A stretch of 64,000 nucleotides of DNA, taken from Nitrospira sp. GTDB taxonomy: Bacteria; Nitrospirota; Nitrospiria; Nitrospirales; Nitrospiraceae. Below, in pieces: positions 49,912 to 59,594 of this stretch. The notes below the pieces were generated by a model that saw only the letters and a program-made list of their open reading frames with translations, had not been told where the DNA came from and made no database searches. The stretch's first letter is position 1. Every line of letters starts with the position of its first letter. The stretch lies in assembly GCA_030653545.1 (NCBI GenBank), contig JAURZE010000025.1, positions 1 through 64,000 on the forward strand, read 5' to 3'. The position numbers and the translations under genes are program-made.

Positions 49912-51981
49912 CTATTTGGTTGTCAGGATCGTGACCCCGTTCCAATCAGGCGGGGGAGGAGTTGCGGCAAACTCCCGGCTGCGGCGCAGGTAGAGAGCGC
50001 TCGGGCCGTCTCCCGGATATTCGGCCAGGAGCCTGTCGAAGAGTTCGACCGCCGCCGCCCATTGCCCGGCGTGATACCGTTCGATGCCGCTCGCATACTG
50101 CTCCAGCAGCGTCCCCGTTTTCGGATCGAGCTGATGCCGGTAGGACACCACCTCATACACCGCCAGCGGTTCGGTTCGTCCTTTCACTTGTACTCGGTCG
50201 AGATACCGATACGTGAACGACTCCCCGGCGGCGTTCATTGTCGCCTCGCTGACCAGCACTCTGGTTCCATAGTCTTTGTTGACGCCTTGCAGGCGGGACG
50301 CAATGTTGACGGCGTCTCCGAGGACGGTATATGCGAGCCGGTCACGCGATCCCATATTCCCCACCACCATCGGGCCGGTGTTGATCCCGATACCCAGGTC
50401 AAGTTGCGGATTGCCCCGTTCTTTCCACTGCGTGCGCAGTTCGTGCAGCCGCTGGACCATATCAAGAGCCGTGGCGCAGGCCCTGGCGGCATGGTCTGGC
50501 TGATCCATCGGCGCATTCCAAAACGCCATGATCTCGTCGCCGATGTATTTGTCCAGCACGCCGTCGTGCCGGAACACGATCTCCGTCATGGCGCTCATAT
50601 AGTCGTTCAGAAGCGCCACGAGGGCTTGTGGATCCATGGCTTGTGAGAGGGTCGTGAATCCGCGAAGGTCGCAGAAGAAGGCGGTCATCGTGCGGGTTTC
50701 ACCTCCCAGCGTGAGACGCTCGGGCTGGTTCAGCACCCACTGACTGACGGAAGGCGAGAGGTAGCGCGCCATGACGTCCCGCATCGTCCGTTGCTGCGCT
50801 TGTTCGAAGAGCAGGCGATAGACTTGGCTGACTGCAAAGCCGAGTGCCAGCGCGGCGGGCGGATAAATCAGATTCAAGAGCGTCCCCTGATCGAAGAGGA
50901 TCCCGCCGGTCAGGAGATACAGGAACAGCAATCCCAACAATCCCATCGCCGCGCGAATGGGGCGGAGCAGCGCCGCGAGCCAGGTTCCGATCAACGCAGC
51001 CGCGCACACGAGCAGGCTCGTCGCCGGTGCAGAGCTCGGCGCGAGATAGCGTTGGCCGAGAATCGTTTCGACGATGTTGGCCTGGACTTCCACGCCCCAC
51101 ATTCTGGTTTCCGCCGTTGTGGGCGTGGCAAACTCGTCCACGCCGCGAATGGTCAACCCCAGCAGCACGATTTTGTCTCGTACGAGGTCGGGCTCGAACG
51201 ACTTGTTGAGCAGGTCCACGAAAGGAAGAATGGTAAACGCACCGCCTCGCTCCGGACTCGATGGAGGCCCGAGGAAGTTGATGAGCATGCGGCCGTTGTC
51301 GATCAATGGAATGGCTCGCCCCGCTCCATAGGCGGTCTCGTCCGTGGCGTCGGTGTCGAGCACGGCCGGCCGCCGGACATAGCGCGCGACGGCTGAAAGC
51401 GCCAATGCCGGATGCACCTGCCCATTCGCTTCCAATAAGAGGGGTAGACTGCGGACCACGGTATCGCGATCCGTGGTGACGTTGACCGTCCCCTCTGCCA
51501 CTGCCGCGGACCGGATGGCGGCGGCTGGAGACACGAACACCTCGAACTCCTGCGCGACCCCGGGTCGTGGATGAAGCGCTTTGGGTCCTTGCGCTTCAAG
51601 CGGCGCAATCACGTTGCCCATCTGTTGCATGGCGGCGATGAGATGCGGGTCGTCCGGTTTGGCCGCGTCGAAGAAGATATCGAGCACGACCGTGCGCGCG
51701 CCGGCTGCGCGCAGGGCCTCCAGGGCCTGCGCATAGAGCGTGCGAGGCCAGTTCACCAGCGGGCCATATGTCGGGAGGAGTTCGCGGTAGCTGCGTTGAT
51801 CGATGCCGACGATGACGGTGGTCCGGGATTGTTCGCCGGCCCGGGCGGCAAAGAGAAAGTCCGTGCTTTGTACCTGCGCCGTTGCGAAGACCTGTCGATG
51901 GTACGCCGTGATCAGCAGTGCGCCGACGGCCAGCGCGAGCGCCGTGCTGACGAGGAGTCGCTTCATCAACGTGCCGTTCAT
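49912..51981 (-). CDS. CHASE2-domain adenylate/guanylate cyclase
   Basis: A 689-residue membrane enzyme. TM1 (about 8-26) precedes a CHASE2 extracytoplasmic sensor (about 35-320, with VIVGIDQRSYRELLPTYGPL, VVLDIFFDAAKPDD and VRDKIVLLGLT). Three TM helices follow at about 325-395. The class III cyclase domain (about 435-620) holds metal-binding FFCDLRGFTTLS (Asp) and KYIGDEIMAFW (Asp), GIGINTGPMVVGNMG and TVLGDAVNIASRL, so it should be active; substrate choice (ATP or GTP) is not assigned. A TPR-like C-terminus (YHAGQWAAAVELFDRLL) completes it. Confidence 0.9.
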   Translation of the reverse strand: MNGTLMKRLLVSTALALAVGALLITAYHRQVFATAQVQSTDFLFAARAGEQSRTTVIVGIDQRSYRELLPTYGPLVNWPRTLYAQALEALRAAGARTVVLDIFFDAAKPDDPHLIAAMQQMGNVIAPLEAQGPKALHPRPGVAQEFEVFVSPAAAIRSAAVAEGTVNVTTDRDTVVRSLPLLLEANGQVHPALALSAVARYVRRPAVLDTDATDETAYGAGRAIPLIDNGRMLINFLGPPSSPERGGAFTILPFVDLLNKSFEPDLVRDKIVLLGLTIRGVDEFATPTTAETRMWGVEVQANIVETILGQRYLAPSSAPATSLLVCAAALIGTWLAALLRPIRAAMGLLGLLFLYLLTGGILFDQGTLLNLIYPPAALALGFAVSQVYRLLFEQAQQRTMRDVMARYLSPSVSQWVLNQPERLTLGGETRTMTAFFCDLRGFTTLSQAMDPQALVALLNDYMSAMTEIVFRHDGVLDKYIGDEIMAFWNAPMDQPDHAARACATALDMVQRLHELRTQWKERGNPQLDLGIGINTGPMVVGNMGSRDRLAYTVLGDAVNIASRLQGVNKDYGTRVLVSEATMNAAGESFTYRYLDRVQVKGRTEPLAVYEVVSYRHQLDPKTGTLLEQYASGIERYHAGQWAAAVELFDRLLAEYPGDGPSALYLRRSREFAATPPPPDWNGVTILTTK

Positions 51982-52043
51982 GCGGGGAGGATTCTAACAG
52001 GACGGGGAGCGACTGTCTTGAACGATCTCAGCAGCACGCGCGC

Positions 52044-53231
52044 TTAGATCACTCCGAGTTCTCGACCAACCTTTTCAAAGGCGCCGATAGCCTGTTGCAA
52101 TTGCGCTCTCGTATGCGCGGCAGACATCTGGACGCGGATGCGCGCCTGGCCCTTCGGCACCACTGGAAAACTGAATCCGACGACGTAGACGCCTTCCTGC
52201 AGGAGACGATCAGCCATGGTGGTGGCGAGCGTGGCGTCACCCAGCATCACCGGAATGATGGGGTGATGGCCCGGGACGAGCCGGAATCCAAGCGCGGTCA
52301 ATCGCTCGCGGAAAAAAGCGGCATTGTCACGCAGTTGTGCGCGCAACGCATCGCCCTGTGCGACCAGCTTCACCGCTTGCAGCGCGGCTGAGGCAATCAC
52401 CGGCGGCAGGGCGTTGGAAAAGAGGTATGGCCGCGAGCGCTGACGCAGCAGCTCGACGATTTCCGCCCGTCCCGAGGTGAATCCTCCGGCTGCGCCGCCG
52501 AGGCTCTTCCCGAGCGTGCTCGTCACGATATCAACTCGATCGACCACTCCGAAATGCGCCGGCGTCCCGCGTCCGTTCGGACCCAGCACCCCGGTCGCGT
52601 GGCTGTCATCCACCATGACGATGGCGTCGTAGCGATTGGCCAGCTCGACAATCTCATCGAGCTTGGCGAGATCCCCATCCATCGAAAAAACACCGTCGGT
52701 CGCGATCAGGCGCAGCCGGCAGGAACGGGTTTCTTGTAGTTGCGTTTCAAGCTCGGCCATGTCGGCATGGGCGTATCGAAGGCGCTTCGCCTTACAGAGC
52801 CGAATCCCGTCGATCACGCTGGCATGATTCAGCGCGTCGCTGATCACGGCGTCCTTTTCACTCAGCAGCACCTCAAACAGGCCCCCGTTGGCGTCGAAGC
52901 AGGAGCTATAGAGGATCGTGTTTTCAGTGCCGAGGAAGGTGCTGATCGCCTGTTCCAACTGCACGTGCAGATCCTGGGTGCCGCAGATGAAGCGCACCGA
53001 GGCCATGCCGTAGCCGTGTTCGGTGAGTCCAGTGGCGGCCGCCTTTAGGATATCGGGATGGTTGGCGAGACCCAGGTAGTTGTTCGCGCAGAGGTTGAGC
53101 GCCGGGCCCTGCGCGACCCGGATATCGGTTCCTTGCGGGCTGAGGAGTTGTCGCTCCTGCTTATAGAGACCGGCCGCACGGATGTCGGCGAGTTGTTGCG
53201 TGAGCACTTTCTTGAGTGACTGGTACGCCAT
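52044..53231 (-). CDS. kbl: 2-amino-3-ketobutyrate CoA ligase (glycine C-acetyltransferase)
   Basis: A 395-residue PLP enzyme of the alpha-oxoamine synthase family. Blocks are [30 protein letters not shown], the PLP-contact [13 protein letters not shown] and the PLP-Lys in [15 protein letters not shown]. It converts 2-amino-3-ketobutyrate plus CoA to glycine and acetyl-CoA, finishing threonine breakdown begun by Tdh. It lies 7 nt after tdh on the same strand, forming the standard two-gene operon in tdh-kbl order. Length is normal. Confidence 0.94.
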   Translation of the reverse strand: MAYQSLKKVLTQQLADIRAAGLYKQERQLLSPQGTDIRVAQGPALNLCANNYLGLANHPDILKAAATGLTEHGYGMASVRFICGTQDLHVQLEQAISTFLGTENTILYSSCFDANGGLFEVLLSEKDAVISDALNHASVIDGIRLCKAKRLRYAHADMAELETQLQETRSCRLRLIATDGVFSMDGDLAKLDEIVELANRYDAIVMVDDSHATGVLGPNGRGTPAHFGVVDRVDIVTSTLGKSLGGAAGGFTSGRAEIVELLRQRSRPYLFSNALPPVIASAALQAVKLVAQGDALRAQLRDNAAFFRERLTALGFRLVPGHHPIIPVMLGDATLATTMADRLLQEGVYVVGFSFPVVPKGQARIRVQMSAAHTRAQLQQAIGAFEKVGRELGVI

Positions 53232-53238
53232 GGCTGGA

Positions 53239-54273
53239 TCAGGGAAACAAAACTACCTTGCCGCACTGTCCGGAATTGATCAACTCAAACCCCCGGGCGT
53301 AGTCGCTCATCGGGAAGGTATGCGTGACGATCGGCTTGATGTTGAGCCCCGCTTTGAAGAGCCCGGCCAGGCGATACCACGTGCTGAAGAGGCGCCGGCC
53401 TGTAATGCCGTGCACGCGAATCCCTTTGAAAATAACTTCGTTGGCCAAGTCGAACGAGATCGGACCGGTCGGAATGCCGAACAGTGTCACCCGTCCGCCG
53501 TTTTTGACGGCGCCGAACGCCTGGTGCAAGGCGCTGGGATGACCGGACATTTCCAACGACGCGTCAACGCCTTCGCCGGCGGTGATCTCGCGAATCGCCG
53601 CCGCGATCTGCTCGGGCGTCTGGGTCTTGGCGTTCAACACGTAGTCTGCGCCGACCTGTTTGGCCAGGCCGAGGCGATAGTCACTCACATCCGTGGCAAT
53701 GATCGTCGCCGCGCCGGCGGTGCGGGCGACGGCGGTCGAGAATAATCCGGTCGGTCCGCAGCCGGTGATCAGGACGGTATGGCCGGTCAGGTCTTCCGCG
53801 AGGGCGGCATCGACCGCATTGCCGAGCGGTTCCTGGACCGAGGCGTATTCCGGTGGTATGGACGGGGATGTGTTCCAGAGCACATTGTCGGGCAGCACGA
53901 CATATTCGGCAAATGAGCCATCGCGATCGACTCCGAGGATGCGATAGTTTCGACAGACATGGGCCTGACCGGTGCGGCACTGGAAACAGTGGCCGCAGGT
54001 AATGTGTGATTCGGCTGCGACATAGTCGCCGAGCTTCACCCGCGTGACATCTTTCCCGACTTCGACAACCTCGCCGCACATCTCATGGCCGATGATGCGG
54101 GGCGGATGAATGCGGCTGTGCGCCCAGGGGTCCCAGTTGTAGATATGGGCATCGGTGCCGCAGAGCGAGGTGGCTTTGATCTTCACGATGACATCGTTCG
54201 GTCCTGGAGTCGGGTCCGGACAAGTCATTGCTGTCAGCCCGGGGCCAGCGGATGTTTTCACGAGTGCGCGCAT
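53239..54273 (-). CDS. tdh: L-threonine 3-dehydrogenase
   Basis: A 344-residue zinc-dependent MDR-family enzyme. Catalytic zinc ligands lie in [17 protein letters not shown] and [15 protein letters not shown], structural-zinc cysteines in [20 protein letters not shown], and NAD binding in [11 protein letters not shown]. The NWDPWA block is typical of threonine dehydrogenase. It oxidises threonine to 2-amino-3-ketobutyrate, the Kbl substrate. The start is ATG 54273. Confidence 0.94.
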   Translation of the reverse strand: MRALVKTSAGPGLTAMTCPDPTPGPNDVIVKIKATSLCGTDAHIYNWDPWAHSRIHPPRIIGHEMCGEVVEVGKDVTRVKLGDYVAAESHITCGHCFQCRTGQAHVCRNYRILGVDRDGSFAEYVVLPDNVLWNTSPSIPPEYASVQEPLGNAVDAALAEDLTGHTVLITGCGPTGLFSTAVARTAGAATIIATDVSDYRLGLAKQVGADYVLNAKTQTPEQIAAAIREITAGEGVDASLEMSGHPSALHQAFGAVKNGGRVTLFGIPTGPISFDLANEVIFKGIRVHGITGRRLFSTWYRLAGLFKAGLNIKPIVTHTFPMSDYARGFELINSGQCGKVVLFP

Positions 54274-54363
54274 GGCTGTATTCTAACGTAACCCTGTGAA
54301 GGAGGCACGTGCTTGCCGAAAAAACGGGTTGCACTCGATCACGGGGCTGAGTAGGATGCCTCT

Positions 54364-55359
54364 ATGTACCACCCCGCGCCCAGTCCTCTTGCCTTGCTGG
54401 CCGGCGCCCTCGGTCTCTGTCTCCTTCCGCTCAGTCTCATGCCAGTCAGCCAGGCGGCAGGATCCCCGTCAGAAGCCTCTCCTGCGCCAATCGGCACGCG
54501 TTGGGTCAAAATTGACCTGGCGACGGCCGATGCGTCCGGCGATATTCAAGTGGGGAAACCGTTTGACTTGTCGATCGCTGTTGGCGGGGTGACCCAAGGC
54601 GGCGCGCCACTGGTGGCGATTTGCGAATCGGTTCTGTTTCAGAAGCACGTGGTCGCGTTGGAGCCTGACACCGTCGAGATGGTGATGAAGGGGTCGGCCA
54701 CGATGGAGCCGATTCCAGCAGGAAAACTCTCGGTCCCTCCCAAAGCCGCCAGAGTGCAAGTGACCATTGCCCGTGTGAAGAAAGACAAGTTCGAGCGAGT
54801 GCTCACGCGCGTGGTCTATGTCACCATGGGGAAACAGGAGGCGGCCAACGAAGGTAGCGATACGCCGCTGCCGAGTTCGGAGGAGCCGTCGGGCGGGGAG
54901 TCGGCGCAGGACGAAGTGCAGCCGGACGCCTTGCCGGTCTCGGGTGGGCTGGTGGTCGAGGAAGATCTGCTTCCTATGCCGACACCAGGGCAGGGCAAGG
55001 CCTATTGGCAGCAGATCAGTCATCTGGTAAGCCGCAGCTGGAGCCGTACGGTCCGCCATGTGCGGCACGCACCGACGAGCGAGACGGTGCGGGTGAAGTT
55101 CCGGCTCTACCCCAGCGGACGCGTGCAGTTGATTCAGATTGAAAAAGGATCCGGTGCGCGGGAAGTCGATGAGGCGGGGATTTATGCGGTGGTCCATGCC
55201 CAGCCGTTCCCCCCGTTTCCGGATAATATCGAGTCGGAAGCGGTCGATGTCCATGTGCGGATGCGGACGGGGGCGAAGACCGGAGCACGAGAGGTGCAAT
55301 CGATTACGAACAAACAAGCCGCCTCGCCTGAGGCCGGTGCCGGGTCGTCTAAAAAGTGA
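54364..55359 (+). CDS. Exported protein with TonB-type C-terminal domain
   Basis: A 331-residue protein: signal peptide (LALLAGALGLCLLPLSLMPV), a beta-rich N-terminal domain with a FDLSIAVGGVTQG start, a long acidic Ser/Pro/Glu linker, then a TonB C-terminal-like domain (about 215-305: VRVKFRLYPSGRVQLIQIEK, AREVDEAGIYAVVHAQPFPP). It lacks the N-terminal TM of true TonB and no exbB/exbD is near, so an energy-transduction role is unlikely. The start ATG 54364 is supported by the signal peptide, not by a ribosome site. Confidence 0.78.
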   Translation: MYHPAPSPLALLAGALGLCLLPLSLMPVSQAAGSPSEASPAPIGTRWVKIDLATADASGDIQVGKPFDLSIAVGGVTQGGAPLVAICESVLFQKHVVALEPDTVEMVMKGSATMEPIPAGKLSVPPKAARVQVTIARVKKDKFERVLTRVVYVTMGKQEAANEGSDTPLPSSEEPSGGESAQDEVQPDALPVSGGLVVEEDLLPMPTPGQGKAYWQQISHLVSRSWSRTVRHVRHAPTSETVRVKFRLYPSGRVQLIQIEKGSGAREVDEAGIYAVVHAQPFPPFPDNIESEAVDVHVRMRTGAKTGAREVQSITNKQAASPEAGAGSSKK

Positions 55360-55412
55360 CGGGACTGAAGTGCGGGGCAGTGTTCTCGGGCAGTTCATCT
55401 CATGGAGGGTGC

Positions 55413-56024
55413 ATGTATCAACGGACAATCGTGAAAGCTGGCGTCTTGTGTGCGGTGTTACTGGCCGGATGGCCGGCGGGGGCAGGGGCCGAGATGGCCC
55501 GATGGGACCTGGATCCTGATCATTCCATCATTGAATTCCGTGTCGCCCACATGGTGGTCTCAAAGACCGCGGGCAAGTTTATGGACTATACGGGTCTGGT
55601 GGAGATGGATGCGGAAGCGCACCAGTTCAAGACGATCGAAGCGACGATCAACACGGGGTCGGTCAATACCAACCAGGAGAAGCGCGATGCGCATCTCCGG
55701 AACGCGGATTTCTTCGATGTCGAAAAGTTTCCGACCATGACCTACAAGATGAAGAGCTACAAAAAGACCGGCGAGGGCTATACGGCGCTCGGTGACCTGA
55801 CGCTCCATGGAGTGACGAAAGAGATCACGTTAGTCGGCACCTTTAACGGTGTGAGCAAAGATCCCTGGGGCAACACCCGCGGGGGATTTACCGCCGAGGG
55901 AAAAGTGAATCGTAAAGACTTCGGCATGGTCTGGAATAAAACGCTCGACACCGGCGGATTCGTCGTCGGCGACGAGGTGAATATCCGGCTCGATATCGAG
56001 TGCATCAAGGCCAAAAAGCCGTAG
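55413..56024 (+). CDS. YceI-family periplasmic protein
   Basis: A 203-residue protein: signal peptide (VLCAVLLAGWPAGAGAE) and a YceI lipocalin-like barrel with LDPDHSIIEFRVAHMVVSKT, EKRDAHLRNADFFDVEKFPT, LTLHGVTKEITLVGTFNG and KVNRKDFGM. Family members bind isoprenoid-type lipids such as polyprenyl or quinone-like molecules. GGAGGG precedes ATG 55413; the frame to 55356 overlaps the upstream gene and is not favoured. A strong hairpin follows. Confidence 0.92.
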   Translation: MYQRTIVKAGVLCAVLLAGWPAGAGAEMARWDLDPDHSIIEFRVAHMVVSKTAGKFMDYTGLVEMDAEAHQFKTIEATINTGSVNTNQEKRDAHLRNADFFDVEKFPTMTYKMKSYKKTGEGYTALGDLTLHGVTKEITLVGTFNGVSKDPWGNTRGGFTAEGKVNRKDFGMVWNKTLDTGGFVVGDEVNIRLDIECIKAKKP

Positions 56025-56046
56025 CCATTTCCCGCTCCTCCTCGAT

Positions 56047-56077
56047 CCCGGCCGGCTCACCATGTGAGCCGGCCGGG
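56047..56077 (+). terminator. Long perfect hairpin after the YceI gene
   Basis: A 14-bp perfect inverted repeat (CCCGGCCGGCTCAC and its complement) with a 3-nt loop starts 23 nt after the stop. No T-run follows, but the stem is very stable. Confidence 0.65.
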
Positions 56078-56109
56078 GCACTTACCTATCGCGATTCATC
56101 GGAGAGTCT

Positions 56110-57108
56110 ATGAAGGCCATGGTCCTCGACCATGTTGGAGATGTGGCGGGCAGCCCGTTGCAGCTTCGCGACATCCCCATGCCGCTGCCGGGTCCTGGCG
56201 AAGTGCTGGTGAAGGTGCATGTCTGCGCAGTCTGCCGCACCGATCTGCATGTCATCGAGGGAGAGCTAGCCGATGTGAAGCAGCCGCTGGTGCCGGGGCA
56301 TCAGGTCGTCGGCACGGTTGCGCGATTGGGGGCCGGGGTGATGGGGGTGCAGGAGGGCGATCGCGTCGGGATCGCCTGGCTCCAGGGCACGTGCGGGGTC
56401 TGTGATTTTTGCAAGAGCGAGCGGGAGAATTTGTGTCTGAAAGCGCGATTTACCGGCTATCAAGTCGATGGCGGCTATGCGGAATATGCAGTCGTGCCGG
56501 CGCGGTTTGCCTATCCCATCCCACCGGGTTTTACCGATGACGAGGCGGCTCCGCTGCTCTGTGCCGGCATCATCGGCTATCGCGCATTGCGATTGAGCGG
56601 CATCAAGCCGGGCCAGCGGCTCGGGCTCTACGGGTTCGGCGCCTCCGCGCATATCGCGATCCAGATCGCGCGTCATTGGGGTTGCCAGGTGTACGTCAGT
56701 TCGCTCAAGACCGAGCATCAAGCCCTTGCGCGCGAGCTGGGTGCTGTGTGGGTCGGGGGTGCGCACGATGAGCCGCCTGACAAGCTCCATGGGTCCATCA
56801 TCTTTGCGCCGGCCGGTGAGCTGGTGCCTCCGGCATTGCGTGCATTGGAGCGGGGCGGCACCCTCGCGCTGGCCGGTATCCACATGTCGCCGATTCCGTC
56901 ACTGAACTACGATCGCGACATTTTTGGGGAGCGTATCTTGCGCAGCGTTACGGCCAATACGCGCCAGGACGGCATCGAGCTGTTGCGCGAAGCAGCCGCC
57001 ATTCCGATCAAACCCCATACCGTCCGCTTTCCCTTGCTGCAAGCCAATCAGGCGCTGCAAGCGCTCAAGGCTGGGGCGTTTCAAGGCGCCGCCGTCCTCA
57101 CGATCTGA
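56110..57108 (+). CDS. Zinc-dependent alcohol dehydrogenase
   Basis: A 332-residue MDR enzyme. Catalytic zinc ligands are in [16 protein letters not shown] and [10 protein letters not shown]; structural-zinc cysteines are in [17 protein letters not shown]; the cofactor site is [18 protein letters not shown]. It belongs to the branch with a VPGHQ motif that oxidises or reduces simple alcohols and aldehydes; the substrate is not known. It is preceded by the hairpin after the YceI gene and may be a single-gene unit or run on into the 57160 gene. Confidence 0.88.
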   Translation: MKAMVLDHVGDVAGSPLQLRDIPMPLPGPGEVLVKVHVCAVCRTDLHVIEGELADVKQPLVPGHQVVGTVARLGAGVMGVQEGDRVGIAWLQGTCGVCDFCKSERENLCLKARFTGYQVDGGYAEYAVVPARFAYPIPPGFTDDEAAPLLCAGIIGYRALRLSGIKPGQRLGLYGFGASAHIAIQIARHWGCQVYVSSLKTEHQALARELGAVWVGGAHDEPPDKLHGSIIFAPAGELVPPALRALERGGTLALAGIHMSPIPSLNYDRDIFGERILRSVTANTRQDGIELLREAAAIPIKPHTVRFPLLQANQALQALKAGAFQGAAVLTI

Positions 57109-57159
57109 TCCCGCACCCATCTAGCATTCGATCATGCAGATTAGGTAGATTGAGCGGCT

Positions 57160-57750
57160 ATGCGTCACATCATGTCAGCACTGATCGTCACCCTGGGGAT
57201 CGGCTTCGGCGGAGCCGCCTGGGCTCTGGAGTTTACCGCCGATCGCATCACTAAGATCGACGGCCGCACGGGCAAAGCCAACATCTATTACCGCGACAAC
57301 ATGTGGCGCATCGAGCATCACACGATGGGGCCGGTGAACGTCAGCATTGTGCGCAAAGACAAGCAAGTCGTGTGGATGCTGCTGTCACGGATGAAACATT
57401 TCAAGACCATACCCTACAGCGCGGATCAGGATTTGTGGGTGACGGAGAAGTTGGACGGGGAAGTGTCCCGCGAGGAAATCGGGCAGGAAGTCCGCGAGGG
57501 CCATCCGACGATCCTCTATGAAGTCGTGACGAAGCATGGGGAGCGTACCGAGGTCTATTATCAGTGGCTGGCGACGGACATTCATTTCCCTATGAAGCTG
57601 GCAAAGAAGGACGGGAGTTGGATCGTGGAATACCAACATGTGAAGCTACGGGCGGTGACAGATTACCTCTTCCAGCTCCCGCTGAACTTTCAGCCATTGG
57701 AAGATTTCAATAAAGGTGCGGAGCCGGAGAAGATTGAACCGGGGATGTAG
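57160..57750 (+). CDS. Secreted LolA-fold-like protein of unknown function
   Basis: A 196-residue protein with a signal peptide (IVTLGIGFGGAAWALE) and a beta-rich mature part: FTADRITKIDGRTGKANIYY, MWRIEHHTMGPVNVSIVRKD, KQVVWMLLSRMKHFKTIPY. This outline (short strands, a membrane-lipid-like half barrel) resembles LolA/DUF4412-type proteins, but no signature is decisive. It lies 51 nt after the alcohol dehydrogenase and 19 nt before the SUMF1-like gene on the same strand. Confidence 0.72.
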   Translation: MRHIMSALIVTLGIGFGGAAWALEFTADRITKIDGRTGKANIYYRDNMWRIEHHTMGPVNVSIVRKDKQVVWMLLSRMKHFKTIPYSADQDLWVTEKLDGEVSREEIGQEVREGHPTILYEVVTKHGERTEVYYQWLATDIHFPMKLAKKDGSWIVEYQHVKLRAVTDYLFQLPLNFQPLEDFNKGAEPEKIEPGM

Positions 57751-57769
57751 CAGGCAAGGAGGCCGGATC

Positions 57770-58711
57770 GTGAGAAAGACGGGGTTCATCAGTGCAGTCT
57801 GGATCGCAGGTTTGGTGGGAGCTGCTGGATCGGCATGGGCGATGGATGTGGGCGATGTGAAACAGGAGTGGACGGCAGAGGGGCGCAAGTTGGCCGCCGA
57901 ACGCATCAAGCTGCCGGCGTACGACGACATGGTCCATATTCCGGCGGGGCCGTTCACGATGGGCAGTGATAAGAAAACGGATAAGAATGCCTATCTGGTG
58001 GAGATGCCGCAGCGCTCGGTCTACCTCGATGCCTATGACATCGATAAATACGAAGTGACGACCGTCCAATATTTGAAATTCGCCTTGGCGACCAATCGTC
58101 CACCTCAAGTGGATTGGAAGTTTGACGGTGGCAACTTTCAAGACACCATGGTGTCGCATCCCATCATGCACGTAACGTGGTATGAAGCCGATGAGTACTG
58201 CAAGTGGGCCGGGAAGCGGTTGCCGACTGAAGCCGAGTGGGAGAAGGCGGCCCGCGGCAATGCCGATACTCGCATTTATCCTTGGGGCAACGAAATGGCC
58301 GGCCTATCACGGGCGAACTTCGGCCGGACTGGCCTGTCAGGTCCGGTGCGCGATCGCCCGGAGCGGCTCTTGCTCTATCCTCCGATCATCTCGGTGTTCA
58401 AGTACGACAACGCCGCGAGCCCGTATGGCGTGTTTCAGATGGCCGGCAACGTCGCCGAGTGGGTGGCCGACTGGTACGACAAGGACTATTACAAAACCGC
58501 ACCGGACAAGAATCCCAAGGGGCCCGACAAGGGCTCGCAGAAGGCGTTCCGTGGCGGAGGCTGGATCGACAGCACGCCGAGCGTGCGGGTCTCACAACGC
58601 AACGGCACGGACCCCAAGACCTCGATGAATTGGATGGGTGTTCGCTGTGCCCGCGATGCGAAAGACGGCGCCGCGCCGGAGACCACGCCGGCGCAGCCGA
58701 TCGTGCCATAG
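57770..58711 (+). CDS. SUMF1/EgtB/PvdO-fold secreted protein
   Basis: A 313-residue exported protein. After a signal peptide (AVWIAGLVGAAGSAWA) the formylglycine-generating-enzyme-type fold spans about residues 55-300: MVHIPAGPFTMGSD, DAYDIDKYEVTTVQYLKF, HVTWYEADEYCKWAGKRLP, TEAEWEKAARG, MAGNVAEWVADWY and AFRGGGWIDS. The two active-site cysteines of true FGE in the RCAADxxP-type motif are not both evident; the end reads MGVRCARDAKD with one Cys. It may therefore be a non-catalytic or differently acting member. AAGGAGG lies 7 nt before GTG 57770. Confidence 0.85.
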   Translation: MRKTGFISAVWIAGLVGAAGSAWAMDVGDVKQEWTAEGRKLAAERIKLPAYDDMVHIPAGPFTMGSDKKTDKNAYLVEMPQRSVYLDAYDIDKYEVTTVQYLKFALATNRPPQVDWKFDGGNFQDTMVSHPIMHVTWYEADEYCKWAGKRLPTEAEWEKAARGNADTRIYPWGNEMAGLSRANFGRTGLSGPVRDRPERLLLYPPIISVFKYDNAASPYGVFQMAGNVAEWVADWYDKDYYKTAPDKNPKGPDKGSQKAFRGGGWIDSTPSVRVSQRNGTDPKTSMNWMGVRCARDAKDGAAPETTPAQPIVP

Positions 58712-58738
58712 GCGAGTGCAAAGGATTGTTCTTGCAAG

Positions 58739-58819
58739 ATAAACAAGCGCAAGCTGCTCGCCAAAGCGATTGGTGGGTCCAAGAATCTTCGCTTTGGCGC
58801 TGAAGCTGAGGACTTATGA
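58739..58819 (+). pseudogene. hicA remnant
   Basis: The frame ATA-AAC-AAG reads INKRKLLAKAIGGSKNLRF and then diverges to a TGA at 58817. This is the N-terminus of HicA-type toxins (KxKLLxxxxxGSKNxRF). The expected start codon is ATA in place of ATG, and everything after helix 1, including the catalytic GSHH His, is missing. It overlaps the hicB-like start by 4 nt, keeping the hicA-hicB order. Confidence 0.65.
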
Positions 58820-59037
58820 CGCATTACCACATCAACATTTTTTACAGCAAGGCGGATGGCGGGTACATTGCCGACATTCCTGACCTTGAAGCCTGTTCGG
58901 CGTTCGGCAAGACGCCGGCTGAAGCGCTGAAGCAAGCCGAAATAGCAAAGTGTGCCTGGTTGGCTGCTGCCCGCGCCGAGCGGAAGCCTGTTCCTAAACC
59001 CCGCTATCGTCCCGCTATCTATCAGACTGGTGCTTAG
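58816..59037 (+). CDS. hicB: HicB-family antitoxin-like protein
   Basis: A 73-residue HicB-type protein with a partial RNase-H-like fold: INIFYSKADGGYIADIPDLE, ACSAFGKTPAEALKQAEIA and a C-terminal Pro-rich tail. It has no DNA-binding extension. The neighbouring hicA is broken, so this is an orphan antitoxin, perhaps able to protect against incoming HicA. The ribosome site (GAGGAC) is moderate. Confidence 0.85.
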   Translation: MTHYHINIFYSKADGGYIADIPDLEACSAFGKTPAEALKQAEIAKCAWLAAARAERKPVPKPRYRPAIYQTGA

Positions 59038-59102
59038 GTCTGCCTGGCGAACGCCTTCAGCTGCTGCATCTCGGCGCGCATACCATCCTGGCCGCGGCAG
59101 AC

Positions 59103-59318
59103 ATGCCTTACCTTGCGCTCTCCCTCGAAGGCCCCCGCTGGGTGCTCTATGCCGTCAAAGGCAAGCTGGGTAAAGGAGAAGATCTCGTACCGGGCACGAT
59201 GCTCGATCTGAAGTCGATGCAAGAAGCCGGCGAAGAAATCTACAACATTCCGGTGTCCGATGAGAAAATGAAGAGCGTGGTGGAGTCAGTATACGGAGAG
59301 TTACCGGAGGTGGAGTGA
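59103..59318 (+). CDS. Small protein or fragment of unknown function
   Basis: ATG 59103 opens 71 codons with protein-like content (PYLALSLEGPRWVLYAVKGK, DLKSMQEAGEEIYNIPVSDE). The frame continues open upstream beyond 59030 into the hicB gene and looks coding there too (LLHLGAHTILAAADM), which suggests that it is the 3' part of a longer, truncated gene. No ribosome site. Family not recognised. Confidence 0.4.
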   Translation: MPYLALSLEGPRWVLYAVKGKLGKGEDLVPGTMLDLKSMQEAGEEIYNIPVSDEKMKSVVESVYGELPEVE

Positions 59319-59594
59319 GCATCGTCTAAATCGCACAACGTCATTAGCAGGATCAACAAAACTTGCGCATAGCCGAATTCTTTGGTTTCTAGACTCCACT
59401 CATGGCTCCAAAAAGTTGAAGGCCATCCTCTGATTGAGAGCCCCGTCGAAGTCCTACCTCAGGACATTCAGCACGAGGAACCATCTGTAAAAATGGAGGA
59501 TCTGTGATGGTGGAGGTCATGATGAATCATAGTGGGTCAAGGGGGCGCCAGGTTGGCACCAGCACCTGTGAAGGTAGCGTTAGCATCTTCTGAC

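Noticed and set aside
57770-58711. Active formylglycine-generating enzyme
   Set aside because: The fold is clear but the paired active-site cysteines are not both evident, and no sulfatase gene is adjacent, so only the fold is claimed.
59519-59593. 24-codon ORF preceded by GGAGG
   Set aside because: Polar, very short, ends next to a convergent gene and has no sign of conservation; the ribosome site alone was judged insufficient.
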